Assembly: GCA_012103535.1 (NCBI GenBank)
Contig: WLWQ01000002.1
Location: forward strand, 1-64,000
Direction: 5' to 3'
DNA: 64,000 nucleotides
From: Pseudomonadales bacterium
GTDB lineage: Bacteria > Pseudomonadota > Gammaproteobacteria > Pseudomonadales > Pseudohongiellaceae
Position 1 is the first letter of the stretch. Each line of letters opens with the position of its first letter. Positions 23,559 to 31,534 of the stretch are shown here, piece after piece. Below the pieces are notes generated by a model. The model made no database searches. It saw nothing but the letters and a program-made list of their open reading frames with translations, and was not told the DNA's origin. Made by a program: the position numbers and the translations under genes.

Positions 23559-24452
23559 TTACTTTAATGCAGCATGATTTTGCAGATTGTTCGTTACCAA
23601 ATCGATAAAGCTCCTAATCTTTGCAGAGCTATGCCTGCCTTCTCGATGCACAATGTTTATTGGCATGGGTTTAGGTTCATACTTCTTCAAAATAATCTTT
23701 AGGCTGCCCTCTGCAATTTGAGGCGCAGCTTGATAAGAAATTAGCCGCGTTATACCGAAGCCATCTTTAACTGCAGAAATAATGGCGTCATTACTGTTTA
23801 ACACGAGTCTTGGCTTGACTCGTACGATCTCACCTTGCCCAAATTGCCAGGTCGCCGACTGGCTGACGCCGGTTGAACATACAATGTCATGCTTAGTCAG
23901 GTCTTTCGGCTGTCGCGGTGTTCCATTGTTTTTTAAATAGTCAGGAGAAGCACAAGCAATATAGCTGACTTGCCCAATTCTTCTAGCCCGCATTGAGGAA
24001 TCGGGCAAATCACCAATTCGAATACCTACATCCAATCCCTCATCGAGAAGATCAACCACACGATCAACGAAAACTGCATTCAAAGACATTTCTGGATACA
24101 GTTTTAAATATTCCACTATCGAAGGGAGTACAAACAACCTGCCAAATAGAACTGGTGCGGTAACGCTAAGTTGTCCAGTCGGAGTTGCATTGATTCCAAT
24201 TGCAGCGTCTTCGGCTTCGGTAATTTCATCCAGTATTCGTTTTGCATCTTCCAGATAACGTTTCCCAGCTTCTGTAGCTCGCACGATTCTATTGGTTCGA
24301 TTAAGCAGTTTTACTCCCAATCTGGTTTCGAGATCGGCAATCGCTCTCGTTACCGCCGGCGGGCTCATGGATAACTTCCTGGCCGCCGCAGCAAAACCTT
24401 CTTCTTCTGCTACTGCAGCAAACACCTGCATTTGGTTAAACCTATCCATCAT
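23559..24452 (-). CDS. LysR family transcriptional regulator
   Basis: In this 297-residue protein, residues 1-60 hold the winged HTH (FAAAARKLSMSPPAVTRAI, then LGVKLLNRTNR). A co-inducer-binding domain (LSVTAPVLFGRLFVLPSI, then DVGIRIGDLPDSSM) follows. It is divergent from the AhpD-like gene at 24626, and the 173-base gap holds a perfect inverted repeat at 24495-24523. LysR genes usually regulate the divergent gene, so control of the AhpD/PNPOx pair in response to an unidentified small molecule is inferred. Confidence 0.92.
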   Translation of the reverse strand: MMDRFNQMQVFAAVAEEEGFAAAARKLSMSPPAVTRAIADLETRLGVKLLNRTNRIVRATEAGKRYLEDAKRILDEITEAEDAAIGINATPTGQLSVTAPVLFGRLFVLPSIVEYLKLYPEMSLNAVFVDRVVDLLDEGLDVGIRIGDLPDSSMRARRIGQVSYIACASPDYLKNNGTPRQPKDLTKHDIVCSTGVSQSATWQFGQGEIVRVKPRLVLNSNDAIISAVKDGFGITRLISYQAAPQIAEGSLKIILKKYEPKPMPINIVHREGRHSSAKIRSFIDLVTNNLQNHAALK

Positions 24453-24494
24453 GTCTCTCCAGCAAAAACAGAGTTATAGCCTATATGAGTTTAT

Positions 24495-24523
24495 TTGATT
24501 ATTCCTATAAATGTAATAATCAA
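24495..24523. promoter_or_regulatory. Perfect 9-bp inverted repeat between LysR and AhpD-like genes
   Basis: Arms TTGATTATT and AATAATCAA have an 11-base spacer, close to the T-N11-A geometry of LysR operators. It is centred between the divergent genes, 43 bases upstream of the LysR start and about 100 bases from the AhpD-like start. Confidence 0.65.
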
Positions 24524-24625
24524 TTGTAAAATGGCTATATTCTTTCAGAGCTCTAATTCTGCAAATATAAAGGCACTCGAAGTTAGAGCATCCTTTTAAT
24601 CAACTATTGCATAAGGAGTTTTGAG

Positions 24626-25171
24626 ATGAGCCGGTTAAGAACGGTCAGCAACAACGAAGCAAATGACGCACAACTAGCACTTTTAACTGAAGTCCAAGTC
24701 AAGCTTGGGATGGTTCCCAATTTCCTGCGAGTATTCGCCAATTCACCAACAGCGCTGCAAGCATTTTTAGGCTTGCACACAATCGCTGGAGACGGTGAAC
24801 TCGATGAGCGTACGCGCGAGCGAATCGCATTAACCCTCGCCCAGGAGAATTCCTGTGAGTATTGCCTATCTGCACATAGTGCAATTGGTAGAAAAGCTGG
24901 ATTGGGCAATGAGGAAATTCACGCCAATAGACAAGGAACCAGCAAGGATGACAAAGCTGCGGTTGCAGTGAAGTTGGCGCGCTCGTTGGTAAACAATGTA
25001 GGTGATGTTACTACTGCAGAAATTATCGAAGCGCGGGAAGCTGGATTCAGTGATGCCGAAATTGTGGAAATAATCACTCACGTTGGTATGAACTTTTTGA
25101 CCAATGTTTTGGCAAAAGCGAGTCACGTTGACATCGATTTTCCAAAAGTAAGTTTACAAGTAGCTGCATGA
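24626..25171 (+). CDS. Carboxymuconolactone decarboxylase/AhpD-like peroxidase-related protein
   Basis: This 181-residue protein has the all-helical AhpD fold with the redox motif E-N-S-C-E-Y-C-L-S-A-H: a C-x-x-C pair with the following His and the preceding Glu. Such proteins act as peroxidase-like or thiol-redox enzymes against alkylhydroperoxides. TAAGGAG lies upstream of the ATG. The gene is divergent from the LysR gene and followed by an intrinsic terminator at 25180, so it is probably monocistronic. Confidence 0.9.
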   Translation: MSRLRTVSNNEANDAQLALLTEVQVKLGMVPNFLRVFANSPTALQAFLGLHTIAGDGELDERTRERIALTLAQENSCEYCLSAHSAIGRKAGLGNEEIHANRQGTSKDDKAAVAVKLARSLVNNVGDVTTAEIIEAREAGFSDAEIVEIITHVGMNFLTNVLAKASHVDIDFPKVSLQVAA

Positions 25172-25179
25172 GCCCTTAT

Positions 25180-25219
25180 CCAAGGAAAGGATGCCAATCT
25201 TTTCCTTGGTTCTTTTTTT
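25180..25219 (+). terminator. Intrinsic terminator after the AhpD-like gene
   Basis: A stem of CCAAGGAAA with TTTCCTTGG (extendable with a G-U pair) is followed by the run TTCTTTTTTTC, immediately 3' of the AhpD-like stop codon. Confidence 0.8.
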
Positions 25220-25240
25220 CTGAGTGAAAGTTGAGAAATT

Positions 25241-25816
25241 ATGCCTAAGCCATTTACAGACATAGCATTTACAGACTCAGTTAGAGAAGCACAAGCTCTC
25301 TATGGCAGTTCTGAATTTAATACTCGCATTGAAGCAAGAGCTAAAGCGAAAGAGCTAGATGAATCTACGAAAGTGTTCTTAGAAGAACGTGACAGTATCT
25401 TTATCGCATCCCTCAACGAGGAAGGATGGCCTTATGTTCAACATAAGGGTGGCCCACACGGATTTTTGAAAATTATTAACGACTCCAAAATCAGATTCGC
25501 GGATTTTCGTGGAAACAGGCAGTACATTTCTGTCGGTAATTTGTCTTCTAATAACCGAGTAAGCCTTATAGTAATGGACTATCCCAATAGAAGGCGTTTA
25601 AAGATTTGGGGGACCGTAGAAATAGTCGAATACCAAGACGATCCAACTCTAGTAGAAGCACTTGCAATACCAACGTATCGTGCAAGAGTAGAACGAGGAA
25701 TTCTGATCAACATCGAGGCATTCGATTGGAATTGCCCGCAACACATAACACCAAGATACACTGATGAAGAATTCAAGAAAATTAAAGAGCCAATTCTAGA
25801 GGTTAGCTCGCACTAA
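25241..25816 (+). CDS. FMN split-barrel protein, pyridoxamine 5'-phosphate oxidase family
   Basis: The protein has 191 residues. Key segments are F-I-A-S-L-N-E-E-G-W-P-Y-V-Q-H-K-G-G, then ADFRGNRQYISVGNL, then VSLIVMDYPNRRRLKIWGTV, typical of the PNPOx-like family. Proteins of this type bind FMN and can reduce or bind small aromatic compounds. It lies behind the terminator at 25180, so it may have its own promoter. It is likely in the same LysR-linked locus, but that is unproven. Confidence 0.85.
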   Translation: MPKPFTDIAFTDSVREAQALYGSSEFNTRIEARAKAKELDESTKVFLEERDSIFIASLNEEGWPYVQHKGGPHGFLKIINDSKIRFADFRGNRQYISVGNLSSNNRVSLIVMDYPNRRRLKIWGTVEIVEYQDDPTLVEALAIPTYRARVERGILINIEAFDWNCPQHITPRYTDEEFKKIKEPILEVSSH

Positions 25817-25914
25817 CAATATTACGATAAGTGGCTATGAAAATATTTATAAGTGAATCCCAAATAGGTAATAAGGATTTGAACTGTGCTTTCTTATAAA
25901 CAAACTACAAAAGT

Positions 25915-28638
25915 CTAGTTTGCATCGGGTTTCAAATTGAATCTTTGATACAAATAAGCAAGGCCAAGCAAACTGAGCCCAAGCCCCATGAATGAAGCCA
26001 CTCTTAATAAACCTTCGAGGTCAGACATATCTACCAGGAAGATCTTGGCAATTACTAGCATCAATAGCCCGAATCCAGCTCTATAAACAGCTGCTCCATA
26101 TCGTATAGATCCTCCTAAGAGACAGGCCATCGCTAATATGAGCCAAACTATCGAGTATGTGTACAACTCGCCATTACCGGTCGGTAAATTTAATTCGACA
26201 GTGCCCTGCCACAAATGGCGAATTTGCAAGGTTACAAATACGAATCCCGCAAATCCGCAAAGAGCAGCAGCGTAAGTTCTATATTCAGCCTCATAATATT
26301 TGTAAATGAGATATGAAATTAGAATTGGGAATCCATAGGACAATAACATCAGATTTATAATTGGTCTTTCTGATATTTGTTCTACACCGAATACAGGATT
26401 AAGAGGGAATAGAATGGTCAAGTAAGCAAAGAGTGCTAAACCTAGCATTACTTTCGCAGCGATAGCATAGTACTGCTTCAGACTATTACTCACCTGCTTG
26501 CGATAGTTGTAAACCAAGACGAGGGAAGACCAAAGAATCATATTTAGCGTCATTTCCAAAAGACTAAATTCTTGTGCGAAAACATCTCCGTCGTACAGCC
26601 AGTATCTAATCTCTGACCAAACCGTGAGAACAAAAAGGTGCAAAGCGGCTGCTTCTAACCATTTCCTCAATCCTTCATTGTCTTTAAGTAAAAATGTCGC
26701 GGCAGTACAAAATAGAGTCGAACCACCAAACGTCCAAAGTGACCAATGAACGGTATCTGGATATGTCAGCATCCAAGGATTAAGCGTCAGGCGGGTGACA
26801 ATTACTGCGATTACAATTTTCAGCAGAAGGTCTAAATGCTCTGCTTGGAATCTTTGAATTACCCAAGCCAGCGAAAGAACTTGAGCCGCCAGGGCCAAGG
26901 TTAAACCGGCTTCTCTCACCATAATTGCAACCGCCAGTGAGTAGGCAAAGTGCCCTGCAATTATTAGCCAAATCGCATTTTGCCTGCTAACAAACTTTGA
27001 AACTTTGGAATCAATTTCAGCTTTAGGCTTTGCAAATATGAATCCCAATTTCCACGCTGCAACTGCCAGGTAAACAACGCCTATTGTTACAGAAGTAGCA
27101 CCCCACGCTATCGATACGGACAAATCCGTGATAAGTAAATAGCAAACAGCGATCCATCCTAAGGGAGTGAGAATCCCTAACGCAAACCAATACTCCTGCA
27201 TATTGGCAAAACTTGAGTTCCTCAACGCAAGGGTGAAATACACAAACGCCATAATTGCTGCGTAAATAATAAAAGAAGAGCTTTGTGATGTTTGTAGTCC
27301 CACTAATTGAAGACCATCGTTCGATTCCAATCCCAACAACAACCATGATGCAAAGGTGCCGAGTAATAAGAATAGTGGTAGCAGACGTAATGAATCTCGT
27401 TTGCCGGCAGTCAAGAGAAACAAGACTGTGATCGGCAACCATTGATATCGTGCTAGCTCGGCTGACGCTTCAGCATAGATAGTCAGAAAAGATGCAATTG
27501 CGAGGGCGTAGAGTGAATAGCTAAGGGGAGAGATTCCAAAACTATTCATTATTGATTCAGAACCTTTCTGATAAAGGCCATTTATTTCTTGATCGGTTTT
27601 TTTAAACAACCAATCCCATGCAGGGATGGCCACAAAAATATAGCCTAGAAACGCTAGATAATATCCTCGTATGCCTGCGCCATCGTTCAAGGCGATCGCT
27701 ATAAGCCACCAGCCAAGTGCACCGACTAATACAGAAAACCAAATCCATTCTCGATACACAGTGCGCATCAACCAAACAGCGGAGATACTTATAATGCTGG
27801 AGTACATGAACAATCCAACAATATTATTGCTGCCAGTATCTACCAAGAGTGGCACCAGGTATCCGCCTAGTATTCCCAATACTGCTAGTACTGGCCCATG
27901 CAGTATTGCCAGGTACATCGTTGCTAGTGATATAGCTGCTAAAGCAATGAATACTAATAAAGGGGGAAAGAGTTCATACAAAAGCAATGCAGCGACAAGT
28001 GCCGAATACAGTATAAGACTGGCGCCACCTGCAAGTGCTGCAAGGGATTGATAATTACCAATACTTCGCTGTCGTCCAAATTCAGCAACTCCATGCAATA
28101 CGACACCAAAAATTAGACCAAGTACAATTCGTGCCGTCGGTCCAAGCAAGCCTTGTTCGATTGAATAACTAACTAGAAAAACACCCGAAAGTCCTACGCT
28201 AATACCACCAAGCCAAACCATCCAATTGATTCTTAAATGGTCAGCAATCGCCGTTGAAGGAGGATCGGTTGGTGCACTAGCTGAAGATTGATCTGGTTTG
28301 ATTTCGTCTTCTGGTGCGCGCCATGTATTCGCTTCAGGTTTGCTTGATTGTGCTGGTGCTACTACAGAGTTAGTTCGCTCTGGCTCGCTTGTTGCAGTTT
28401 GGGATTGCGGGTCTGGGACCGGATTCGAGGTGCGTTCTGATTGTCTACTTCGAGCAAGCAACTGAGTATCAGCTGCATCACCGGTCTGCATAGCTGCAAT
28501 TTCTTTGGAAAGTCTCTCTACTTGAAATCCCAGGTTTTTTATTTGCGCCTTGAGTTTGGATGATTGAAGTAAGGTTATCCACCCAAACAGCGAACCAAGA
28601 ATAATCCCCAGAGCGAGGATTACAAAAAAGCCCTCCAT
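25915..28638 (-). CDS. DUF2339 multi-pass membrane protein
   Basis: This 907-residue protein is preceded by AAAGGAGG at good spacing. An N-terminal membrane helix (residues about 3-22) is followed by a coiled-coil segment (about 28-55), a Ser/Pro/Thr-rich linker (about 60-130) and then about 20 or more membrane helices to the C-terminus. The length and linker match DUF2339 proteins, which are widespread and of unknown role. The helix start W-M-V-W-L-G-G-I-S-V-G-L-S-G is the usual beginning of the membrane domain. No enzymatic site is seen. Confidence 0.9.
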   Translation of the reverse strand: MEGFFVILALGIILGSLFGWITLLQSSKLKAQIKNLGFQVERLSKEIAAMQTGDAADTQLLARSRQSERTSNPVPDPQSQTATSEPERTNSVVAPAQSSKPEANTWRAPEDEIKPDQSSASAPTDPPSTAIADHLRINWMVWLGGISVGLSGVFLVSYSIEQGLLGPTARIVLGLIFGVVLHGVAEFGRQRSIGNYQSLAALAGGASLILYSALVAALLLYELFPPLLVFIALAAISLATMYLAILHGPVLAVLGILGGYLVPLLVDTGSNNIVGLFMYSSIISISAVWLMRTVYREWIWFSVLVGALGWWLIAIALNDGAGIRGYYLAFLGYIFVAIPAWDWLFKKTDQEINGLYQKGSESIMNSFGISPLSYSLYALAIASFLTIYAEASAELARYQWLPITVLFLLTAGKRDSLRLLPLFLLLGTFASWLLLGLESNDGLQLVGLQTSQSSSFIIYAAIMAFVYFTLALRNSSFANMQEYWFALGILTPLGWIAVCYLLITDLSVSIAWGATSVTIGVVYLAVAAWKLGFIFAKPKAEIDSKVSKFVSRQNAIWLIIAGHFAYSLAVAIMVREAGLTLALAAQVLSLAWVIQRFQAEHLDLLLKIVIAVIVTRLTLNPWMLTYPDTVHWSLWTFGGSTLFCTAATFLLKDNEGLRKWLEAAALHLFVLTVWSEIRYWLYDGDVFAQEFSLLEMTLNMILWSSLVLVYNYRKQVSNSLKQYYAIAAKVMLGLALFAYLTILFPLNPVFGVEQISERPIINLMLLSYGFPILISYLIYKYYEAEYRTYAAALCGFAGFVFVTLQIRHLWQGTVELNLPTGNGELYTYSIVWLILAMACLLGGSIRYGAAVYRAGFGLLMLVIAKIFLVDMSDLEGLLRVASFMGLGLSLLGLAYLYQRFNLKPDAN

Positions 28639-28873
28639 GCCAAACCTCCTTTGTCGAAGTTCAGTAAAGTATCGCAGCTAAACCAGATAACCGTGAGAAT
28701 AGATTCTTATTATCCTGAAGTCCATGAGAGATGATGTGATAGTATTTTATATTAAACAAAAATAGTCCTGACTGTTTAGTCGGTTACAGGGATTACGCCT
28801 TTAGCAGACTAAGATTAGTGAGCAGTCAAACTCTCAGCCATTAGAATCAATTCTCAATTCTTTGAATCGAATT

Positions 28874-30958
28874 ATGGACAAATTAGCTACAGAACGTGTG
28901 CAAAGCACTTGCCCTCACGATTGTCCCAGTGTCTGTGCCCTTGAAGTCGAAAAGCTCGATGATCGCACTATTGGCAGAGTCTATGGTGCTAAAGATAACT
29001 CCTACACCTCTGGCACGCTTTGCGCGAAGGTAGGCAATTATGCCGAGCGGGTGCATCACCCCGACAGGTTAACTAATCCACTAAAACGAACTGGAGCAAA
29101 AGGAATTGGACTGGAGTCCTTTACCGAGATTAGTTGGGCAGCAGCACTAGACGAAGTTGCGAATCGCTTTATTGAGCTGAGTGAAAAGTATGGCAATCAA
29201 ACTATATGGCCGCATTTTTATGCTGGCACCATGGGACTGGTACAGCGGGACGGTATTGATAGGCTTCGCCATGCCATGGGCTACTCACGCCAGCACTCAA
29301 CTATTTGTTCGGCTGCATCCGATGCGGGTTGGAAAGTAGGCACCGGCACGAAGCGGGGAGTCGATGCACGTGAGATCGGTGAACACAGCGATGTGGTCGT
29401 TTTATGGGGAACGAATGCGGTGCATACCCAGGTAAATCTCATGCACCATGTTTCGCAAGCCTGCAAACGAGGAGCAAAACTAGTCGTTGTCGATCCCTAT
29501 CGCAATGCCACTGCGAAACGCGCTGACTTGCATGTCATGTTGCAGCCGGGAAGCGACGGTGCACTGGCTACAGCTATGCTGCACGTCCTATTAAAAGAAG
29601 GATTAGCCGATCGAGAATATCTCGCCGAATTCACCGATTTCAATGCAGACTTGGAATCTCACTTGCAGGCGAAGACTCCTGAATGGGCTGAAGCAATAAC
29701 CGGGGTGCCAGCGACAACCATTGTCGAATTCGCCCGCCTTATTGGTAACAATAAAAAAAGCTATTACCGCTTCGGCTATGGATTTACGCGCAGCCGCAAT
29801 GGCGCGTTCAATATGCATGCAGCATCCTGCCTGCCCGCCATGACTGGTGCCTGGAAGTACAAGGGTGGCGGCGGGCTATACAGCAACAGCGAATTATTCA
29901 ATTTGGACAAAACACTGATTGTAGGATCCGATGTAATCGATCCAAATACGCGAGTGCTGGATCAGTCACGGATTGGTGAAATACTTTGCGGCAATCCAAT
30001 TGATCTGCAAGGTGGGCCACCAATAAACGCATTACTGATTCAGAACACCAATCCAATGATGGTGTCTCCTTCTTCGCTTAAAGTGAAAAAAGGTTTCGAG
30101 AGGGAGGACCTCTTCGTCTGTGTCCATGAGCAATTCATGACCGAAACTGCTGCCATGGCAGATATTGTCTTACCGGCGACGACATTCCTGGAACATGAAG
30201 ATATCTATATTGCTGGCGGCCATACTTTTTTACAGGTTACTAAACCGGTTATCGAATCCTATGCCGACGCGAAGCCTAACCATTTTGTTATTTGTGAATT
30301 GGCGAAACGACTAGGAGCAAAACATCCCGGGTTCGACATGACTACCTGGGAAATAATTGATGAGACTTTAGAAAGAAGCGGCTACCCGGACGCCGACAGT
30401 ATCTATGCACAGCGTTGGTTTGATTGCGCGAGAGATTTTGATGAGGCGCATTTTCTTAATGGCTTTGAAACTCCAGATAAGAAATTTCACTTTTCTCCGG
30501 ATTGGTCTCGACTGGGCAAGGTTAATGCATCCATGCCGAAATTCCCCGATCATTATTCTGTTACCGATTCTCAATCGGACACTAAACCATTTCGTCTAAT
30601 CACTGCCCCTGCCCGTAATTTTCTTAATAGTAGTTTTACAGAAACACCGACTTCGAAACGCCGGGAAGGCAGACCCACTGCCAAGATTCATTCCGACACT
30701 TGTGCATCGTTGAATCTGGTACAAGATGATCTGGTGCGTGTAGGCAATGAGCAGGCATCGATATTGCTCCATGTTGAAGTCTATGATGATCTGCAGAAAG
30801 ACGTGGTAATCGTGGAGAGTATTTGGCCGAGTGAAAATTTCGTGGAAGGTGTTGGCATTAATGCCCTGGTGAGTAGTGATCCCGGTCATGGCATCGGCGG
30901 TGCGGTATTTCATGACACCGCAGTGTGGATGAGTCGTGAAGAGCAGAATGTCGCTTAA
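28874..30958 (+). CDS. Molybdopterin-dependent oxidoreductase (DMSO reductase superfamily)
   Basis: The protein has 694 residues; the first ATG (28874) is used, as the upstream TTG lacks a ribosome site. N-terminal cysteines 13, 17, 21 and 50 form a [4Fe-4S] binding set (C-P-H-D-C-P-S-V-C, then G-T-L-C-A-K). Mo-pterin region motifs are VVLWGTNAVHTQVN, then KLVVVDPYRNATAKRADLHV and LPATTFLEHED. The metal-ligand position near STICSAASDAG cannot be assigned with certainty. There is no Tat signal, so it is cytoplasmic. This group includes oxidoreductases of unknown substrate; no partner subunits are adjacent. Confidence 0.85.
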   Translation: MDKLATERVQSTCPHDCPSVCALEVEKLDDRTIGRVYGAKDNSYTSGTLCAKVGNYAERVHHPDRLTNPLKRTGAKGIGLESFTEISWAAALDEVANRFIELSEKYGNQTIWPHFYAGTMGLVQRDGIDRLRHAMGYSRQHSTICSAASDAGWKVGTGTKRGVDAREIGEHSDVVVLWGTNAVHTQVNLMHHVSQACKRGAKLVVVDPYRNATAKRADLHVMLQPGSDGALATAMLHVLLKEGLADREYLAEFTDFNADLESHLQAKTPEWAEAITGVPATTIVEFARLIGNNKKSYYRFGYGFTRSRNGAFNMHAASCLPAMTGAWKYKGGGGLYSNSELFNLDKTLIVGSDVIDPNTRVLDQSRIGEILCGNPIDLQGGPPINALLIQNTNPMMVSPSSLKVKKGFEREDLFVCVHEQFMTETAAMADIVLPATTFLEHEDIYIAGGHTFLQVTKPVIESYADAKPNHFVICELAKRLGAKHPGFDMTTWEIIDETLERSGYPDADSIYAQRWFDCARDFDEAHFLNGFETPDKKFHFSPDWSRLGKVNASMPKFPDHYSVTDSQSDTKPFRLITAPARNFLNSSFTETPTSKRREGRPTAKIHSDTCASLNLVQDDLVRVGNEQASILLHVEVYDDLQKDVVIVESIWPSENFVEGVGINALVSSDPGHGIGGAVFHDTAVWMSREEQNVA

Positions 30959-31015
30959 TCTAATACGTCTGAATTTTCTATTTGGATGCGCCGCTAGCGA
31001 TAAGAACTCGAGTGA

Positions 31016-31480
31016 TTAGCTACCCTGAAGTTCGCTAATGCCAATTTCCGTTTCTTCTGGCAATAAACCGTCGAAGTTTTGAATGTAGACCTGGTTTAGA
31101 ATCTCAACAACCTGTGTTGTAAAAAAATATTGATGGATAGATTGAATAACTAACCATTGCTCATCAATATCCTCTCTTACTTCGGCCATCTCTGCGCTGT
31201 CCGCTGCGAGGTAAGCCACTTCGTAATCCGGTTGCAGTCGTTCTAAGCGTCTTCGCCGAATTTCGATATCTGCTTTCGCTTCTTCTGGGAGTAATTCGTA
31301 GTAGGAAGTGATAATGAGATCGGCATCACTATCTTGATCCAGTAGATCGATCCGTTCTATAAGATCCGCTTCAATCGTAAGAAGTACTTCTTCGGCAGCA
31401 TTCAAATTTGTGCAACTTGTGGCACAAACTAAAGCGGCGAACAAATAAGATTTGTAGTGAGAGAGTAGAGATTGAGGCAT
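31016..31480 (-). CDS. Small exported or lipid-anchored protein, unknown
   Basis: This 154-residue protein has an N-terminal hydrophobic segment (about residues 11-21) ending near C-T-N-L-N-A-A, giving a signal peptide with cysteines at 18 and 23. The remainder is helical and acidic (EIRRRRLERLQPDYEVAYLA, then DEQWLVIQSIHQYFF). No family is recognised. The start codon lies in a hairpin stem (31477-31500) that could limit translation. It is convergent with the molybdopterin oxidoreductase gene and lies 54 bases downstream of the quinohemoprotein gene on the same strand. Confidence 0.6.
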   Translation of the reverse strand: MPQSLLSHYKSYLFAALVCATSCTNLNAAEEVLLTIEADLIERIDLLDQDSDADLIITSYYELLPEEAKADIEIRRRRLERLQPDYEVAYLAADSAEMAEVREDIDEQWLVIQSIHQYFFTTQVVEILNQVYIQNFDGLLPEETEIGISELQGS

Positions 31481-31500
31481 GGCGCTATTATGCCATGCCT
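31477..31500 (-). promoter_or_regulatory. Hairpin sequestering the start codon of the 31016-31480 gene
   Basis: On the minus strand GGCATGGC pairs with GCCATGCC across the loop ATAATAGC; the start ATG lies in the second arm. A perfect 8-bp stem can lower translation initiation. A plus-strand T run just after it could instead make it a weak terminator for read-through transcription. Confidence 0.45.
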
Positions 31501-31534
31501 TTTCGATCAGTAATGCAGCTAGCCCGCATGTTGC

